DNA from: Longimicrobium sp.
GTDB lineage: Bacteria; Gemmatimonadota; Gemmatimonadetes; Longimicrobiales; Longimicrobiaceae
Direction of reading: 5' to 3'
Assembly: GCA_036389795.1 (NCBI GenBank)
Contig: DASVWD010000222.1
Location: 1-52,895 of the forward strand
DNA length: 52,895 bases
Notes under the pieces: model-generated
The model's input: only the letters and a program-made list of their open reading frames with translations
The model's database searches: none
Told to the model about the DNA's origin: nothing
Translations under genes and position numbers: made by a program
In this document: positions 50,212-52,895 of the stretch, in pieces
Layout of the letters: every line of letters begins with the position of its first letter
Numbering within the stretch: position 1 is the first letter of the stretch

Positions 50212-52503
50212 TCAGCGGCGGCGCCCGAAGACGCTCAGCAGGCTGGAGAAGTCGTCGGTCCAGGGCTCCACGCCCCGCAGGATGCGCCCGCCGCGCCAGC
50301 GCGCGTCGGCGGCCAGGGGGCCCAGGTCCGCCTCGCTCCTGGCCAGCACCGCCCAGGTCGACGCCGAGTGGAAGGGCCGCCGCGGCGGGCGGTGCTCGGC
50401 CACGCGGATCGACATCCCCCGCTCCTTCGCCAGCGCCGCCACCACCGGCTCCAGGGAGAGGTAGCGGTTGCTCAGGTGGAAGACGACGAGGCCCCCCGGC
50501 GCCAGCTTCTCCAGGTACATCCCCAGCGCCTCGCGCGTCATCAGGTGCATGGGGATGGCGTCGGAGCTGAACGCGTCCAGGACGATCAGGTCGTACGCGG
50601 CCCGCGGGGCGCGCGCCAGCGACAGCCGCGCGTCTCCGAGGACCACGCGGATGCTGGCCCGCGAGTCGCGCAGGAACGTGAAATAGCGCGGGTCGCGGGC
50701 GATCCGCTCGATCCCGGGGTCGATCTCGTAGAAGGTCCACGCCTCGCCCGCGTTGCCGTACGCGGCCGCCGTCCCCGTTCCCAGGCCGACGACGGCCACC
50801 CGCCGCCGCCCCGCGTCCGCCGCCCTCGCGGCGAACACCTGCCCGAACGGCCCCTCGCGCAGGTAGTACGTCACCGGCTCGGTGCGCCGCCCCGGCGCGA
50901 AGGTCTGCGCACCGTGCAGGGTGGAGCCGTGGTAGAGCGCGTGGAAGCCCCCGTCCCGGGGGATGTCGAGCACCATGTAGCGCCCGTAGAACGAGCGCGC
51001 GGCCAAGAGCACCCGGTCCTGCCGGAGCGCGATGAGCGTGCTCACCAGGAGCGCCGCGCCGATGCAGGCGAACAGCCAGAGCGGGGCGCGGCCGAGCGCC
51101 AGCGAGACGAGCACCACCAGCGCGGCCGTGGCGGCGAGCTGCAGGATCGGCGGGATGCCGGGCACGTCGGGGCGCGCCACCAGCAGCATGGCCACCACGA
51201 ACCCGGCCGTCCGCAGCGCGTAGCCCCGCCAGGTGCGGCGCAGCACGGCGCGCTCGGGCCAGGGGCGCGCCAGGCACGCCAGCGCCAGCAGCAGCGGGTA
51301 CTCCCAGGTGCGGCTGAAGACGACCGGCGCCACCAGCACGTTGAAGATCCCGCCCAGCACCCCGCCCACGGCGATCCACAGGTAGAACTCGGTGAGGTGC
51401 CGCACGTCGGGCCGCCGCCGCGCCAGCTCGCCGTGGCACACCATCCCGGTGACGAAGAGCGCCAGCAGGTGCAGCGGGATCACCAGCCGCGGCTCGCGGG
51501 TGAAGCCGTACATCAGCAGCAGCGCCACCACGGCGATCACCGACGGCTGCACCCCCACCATCCACGCGTGCCGGAGCGGCGGGCGGGTGGAGAAGGCGAG
51601 GGTGAAGGTGAGCAGGTAGATGGCGAGCGGCACCACCCACAAGAGCGGCACCGGCGCCAGGTCGGTGGTGACGAAGGTGGTGACGGACAGCAGCAGGCTC
51701 GACGGGAGGAAGGCGAGGCCGATCCAGACCAGCCGCTCCCGCGCGGACACCCGCTCCGCGGCTCCCTCGCCCGCCGCGCCGAGCGCCGCCTCGGCCGAGG
51801 CGGGGCCGGCGGCGGGGTGCTTCCAGAGCACGAGCGCGCACCCGGCCACCAGCAGGCCGAGCGCGGCGTAGCCCAGCGCCCACGCGGCGCTCTGCTCGGC
51901 CAGGCGGAGCCGCGGCTCCATCAGGAAGGGGTAGCCGAGGAGCGCGAGCATGCTCCCCAGGTTGCTGGCGGCGTACAGCCAGTACGGGTTCGCGGCGTCG
52001 GGGCGGCCGGTGTGCGCGAACCAGCGCTGCAGCATCGGCCCCGTGCCGGAGAGCACGAAGAACGGCAGCCCCACCGTGGTCGCCATCAGCAGGAGGAGCC
52101 AGGGGATCGGCGCCTCCCCGCCCCGCGGCGCCGCGCCCGCCACGCTCACCGGCAGCACCACCGCGGCGAGCGCCAGCAGCGCCAGGTGCAGGAGCGCCTG
52201 CGCGCGCACGCCCAGCCGCCGCGCGCCCAGGTGCGCGTACAGGTAGCCGCCCAGGAGCGCCGCCTGGAAGAAGAGCATGCAGGTGTTCCACACCGCGGGC
52301 GTCCCCCCCAGCAGCGGCAGCACCATCTTGCTGAACATCGGCTGCACCAGGAACAGCAGGAAGGCGCTCGAGAACACGGCCGCCGCGTAGACCACCAGCG
52401 CCGCGCGCGACCACCCGCCGCGCGACGCGGCGGCGGCGGGCGCCTGCGCCGGCTCGCTCGGCGGGACGTCCGCGGGGGCCGCGGCGGGGGAGGGGGAAGT
52501 CAA
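50212..52503 (-). CDS. Fused membrane/spermidine-synthase-like protein
   Basis: 763 residues from a proposed TTG at 52503 with GGAAG upstream; the next possible start is a GTG at 52617, and the frame stays open to 52674, so the start is uncertain. The N-terminal 480 residues hold about 12-14 hydrophobic helices beginning AALVVYAAAVFSSAFLLFLV. The C-terminal 250 residues are a methyltransferase-like spermidine synthase domain: VAVVGLGTGTAAAYG (SAM-motif I), RVVLGDARLSLAR, YDLIVLDAFSSDAIP. Such fused proteins are widespread in bacteria; polyamine synthesis by them is unproven. Between 52504 and 52895 there is no gene, only repeats. Confidence 0.88.
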   Translation of the reverse strand: MTSPSPAAAPADVPPSEPAQAPAAAASRGGWSRAALVVYAAAVFSSAFLLFLVQPMFSKMVLPLLGGTPAVWNTCMLFFQAALLGGYLYAHLGARRLGVRAQALLHLALLALAAVVLPVSVAGAAPRGGEAPIPWLLLLMATTVGLPFFVLSGTGPMLQRWFAHTGRPDAANPYWLYAASNLGSMLALLGYPFLMEPRLRLAEQSAAWALGYAALGLLVAGCALVLWKHPAAGPASAEAALGAAGEGAAERVSARERLVWIGLAFLPSSLLLSVTTFVTTDLAPVPLLWVVPLAIYLLTFTLAFSTRPPLRHAWMVGVQPSVIAVVALLLMYGFTREPRLVIPLHLLALFVTGMVCHGELARRRPDVRHLTEFYLWIAVGGVLGGIFNVLVAPVVFSRTWEYPLLLALACLARPWPERAVLRRTWRGYALRTAGFVVAMLLVARPDVPGIPPILQLAATAALVVLVSLALGRAPLWLFACIGAALLVSTLIALRQDRVLLAARSFYGRYMVLDIPRDGGFHALYHGSTLHGAQTFAPGRRTEPVTYYLREGPFGQVFAARAADAGRRRVAVVGLGTGTAAAYGNAGEAWTFYEIDPGIERIARDPRYFTFLRDSRASIRVVLGDARLSLARAPRAAYDLIVLDAFSSDAIPMHLMTREALGMYLEKLAPGGLVVFHLSNRYLSLEPVVAALAKERGMSIRVAEHRPPRRPFHSASTWAVLARSEADLGPLAADARWRGGRILRGVEPWTDDFSSLLSVFGRRR

Positions 52504-52666
52504 GGAGATGCTTCCGGGGACGGGTTCGGCGGACCGGGATGCAATGTGCCCGCAAGGTCGGTCCGCGCGCGCGGCGCCGCAAGGACGCGGCTCCCCGGAC
52601 GGAGGCGCCGGCTCCACCCGGCCGGGGGGACCGGGCTGGCGGCGGAGGCTCGTACAGACGACTTCA

Positions 52667-52702
52667 GGCCTCACGCAGAGTCAGCAGAGTCAGCAGAGAA
52701 CA
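52667..52702. repeat. Half copy of the CACGCAGAGTC repeat
   Basis: Four 9-bp units (GCAGAGTCA type) with no complementary arm nearby, so it is a partial member of the family at 15403. Confidence 0.7.
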
Positions 52703-52806
52703 CCTCTGCCGATACCCAGATTTCGCGATCGATCGTGCCAAAGGAGATGTCATTCTGAGTCTTCCACCGCGCTGCGCGCGACCACGGAGGATGAAACGGG
52801 GTTGTA

Positions 52807-52850
52807 GTTCTCCCTCCCACCGCGCAGCGGGGGGAGGGCCGGGGAGGGGG
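52807..52850. repeat. Dispersed palindromic repeat, second copy
   Basis: Near-identical to 42983-43028 (GTTCTCCCTCCC start, GGGAGGGCCGGGGAGGGGG end). The 90 bp before it contain an AGATGTCATTCTGAG sequence of the kind often seen in dispersed repeats. Confidence 0.85.
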
Positions 52851-52895
52851 GCTACCCGCGGCGAGCACCGAAGCCCGTCACAGCGCACGAGCCAG

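Noticed and set aside
52504-52674. N-terminal extension of the membrane/spermidine-synthase-like protein to the GTG at 52674
   Set aside because: It would start within a CACGCAGAG repeat and add a low-complexity Pro/Ala/Arg stretch before the first membrane helix; the true start remains uncertain.

Overview
The window is very GC-rich bacterial chromosome with no rRNA, tRNA, CRISPR array, integrase or transposase that I can recognise. Long regulators joining an OmpR/SARP-type winged helix, a BTAD domain, a membrane anchor, a TolB-like domain and TPRs, together with the codon use, suggest a Gemmatimonadota member such as Longimicrobium. That assignment is an inference, not something the sequence proves.

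Region 1 (about 0.2-22.4 kb, all minus strand, read from high to low coordinates) is an almost complete extracellular-type contractile injection system (eCIS; Afp/PVC-like). Its order is: degenerate receiver protein, DUF4255/Pvc16-like terminator, carboxypeptidase-regulatory-like protein, sheath 1, tube 1, sheath 2, tube 2, LysM/tube-initiator protein, a 58-aa protein, gpD-like hub, gpV-like spike, a protein with two hydrophobic helices, gp25, baseplate J-like protein, a gpI-like protein with a propeller-like N-terminus, a probable tape-measure protein, an AAA+ ATPase and an Ala-rich coiled-coil protein. Many genes overlap by 4 bp (GTGA/ATGA). Hairpin repeats split the operon into blocks: sheath1-tube1, sheath2-tube2, LysM to spike, and baseplate to ATPase.

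Region 2 (22.8-31.7 kb) holds an unknown protein, a SixA-like phosphatase fused to a four-helix membrane domain, a LuxR/NarL regulator with a degenerate receiver, a class I/II aminotransferase, a small Cys-rich zinc-ribbon-like protein, and an overlapping glycogen debranching enzyme/TreZ pair.

Region 3 (31.9-43.0 kb) is the most unusual part. A module is present twice: a small DALFW-motif protein (+), a convergent BTAD-TolB-TPR membrane regulator (-), and a divergent small membrane protein (+). Copy A also carries a small beta-rich protein and a candidate outer-membrane protein, and another small beta-rich gene lies between the copies. Five transcription units in this stretch each start with the same 44-bp element, TTGA-N9-GGAAA-N5-TTGA-N11 followed by a -10-like hexamer. 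It lies 57-96 bp before the start codon and I found it nowhere else in the window by eye. The arrangement resembles promoters activated by SARP regulators, so I propose a self-contained, undescribed regulon controlled by the two regulators.

Region 4 (43.1-52.5 kb) has ribose-phosphate pyrophosphokinase, two small genes resembling type VI effector accessory genes, a DNase I-fold (EEP) protein split by a YWTD-like propeller and an Ala-rich segment, a companion of unknown function, and a fused membrane/spermidine-synthase-like protein. The EEP protein is a candidate injected toxin.

Intergenic spaces hold several families of short-period repeats (AAGTGCG, TTAGTGC, CACAGAGAA types), mostly long imperfect hairpins lying at gene 3' ends. 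One family has 24-bp terminal inverted repeats like a MITE.
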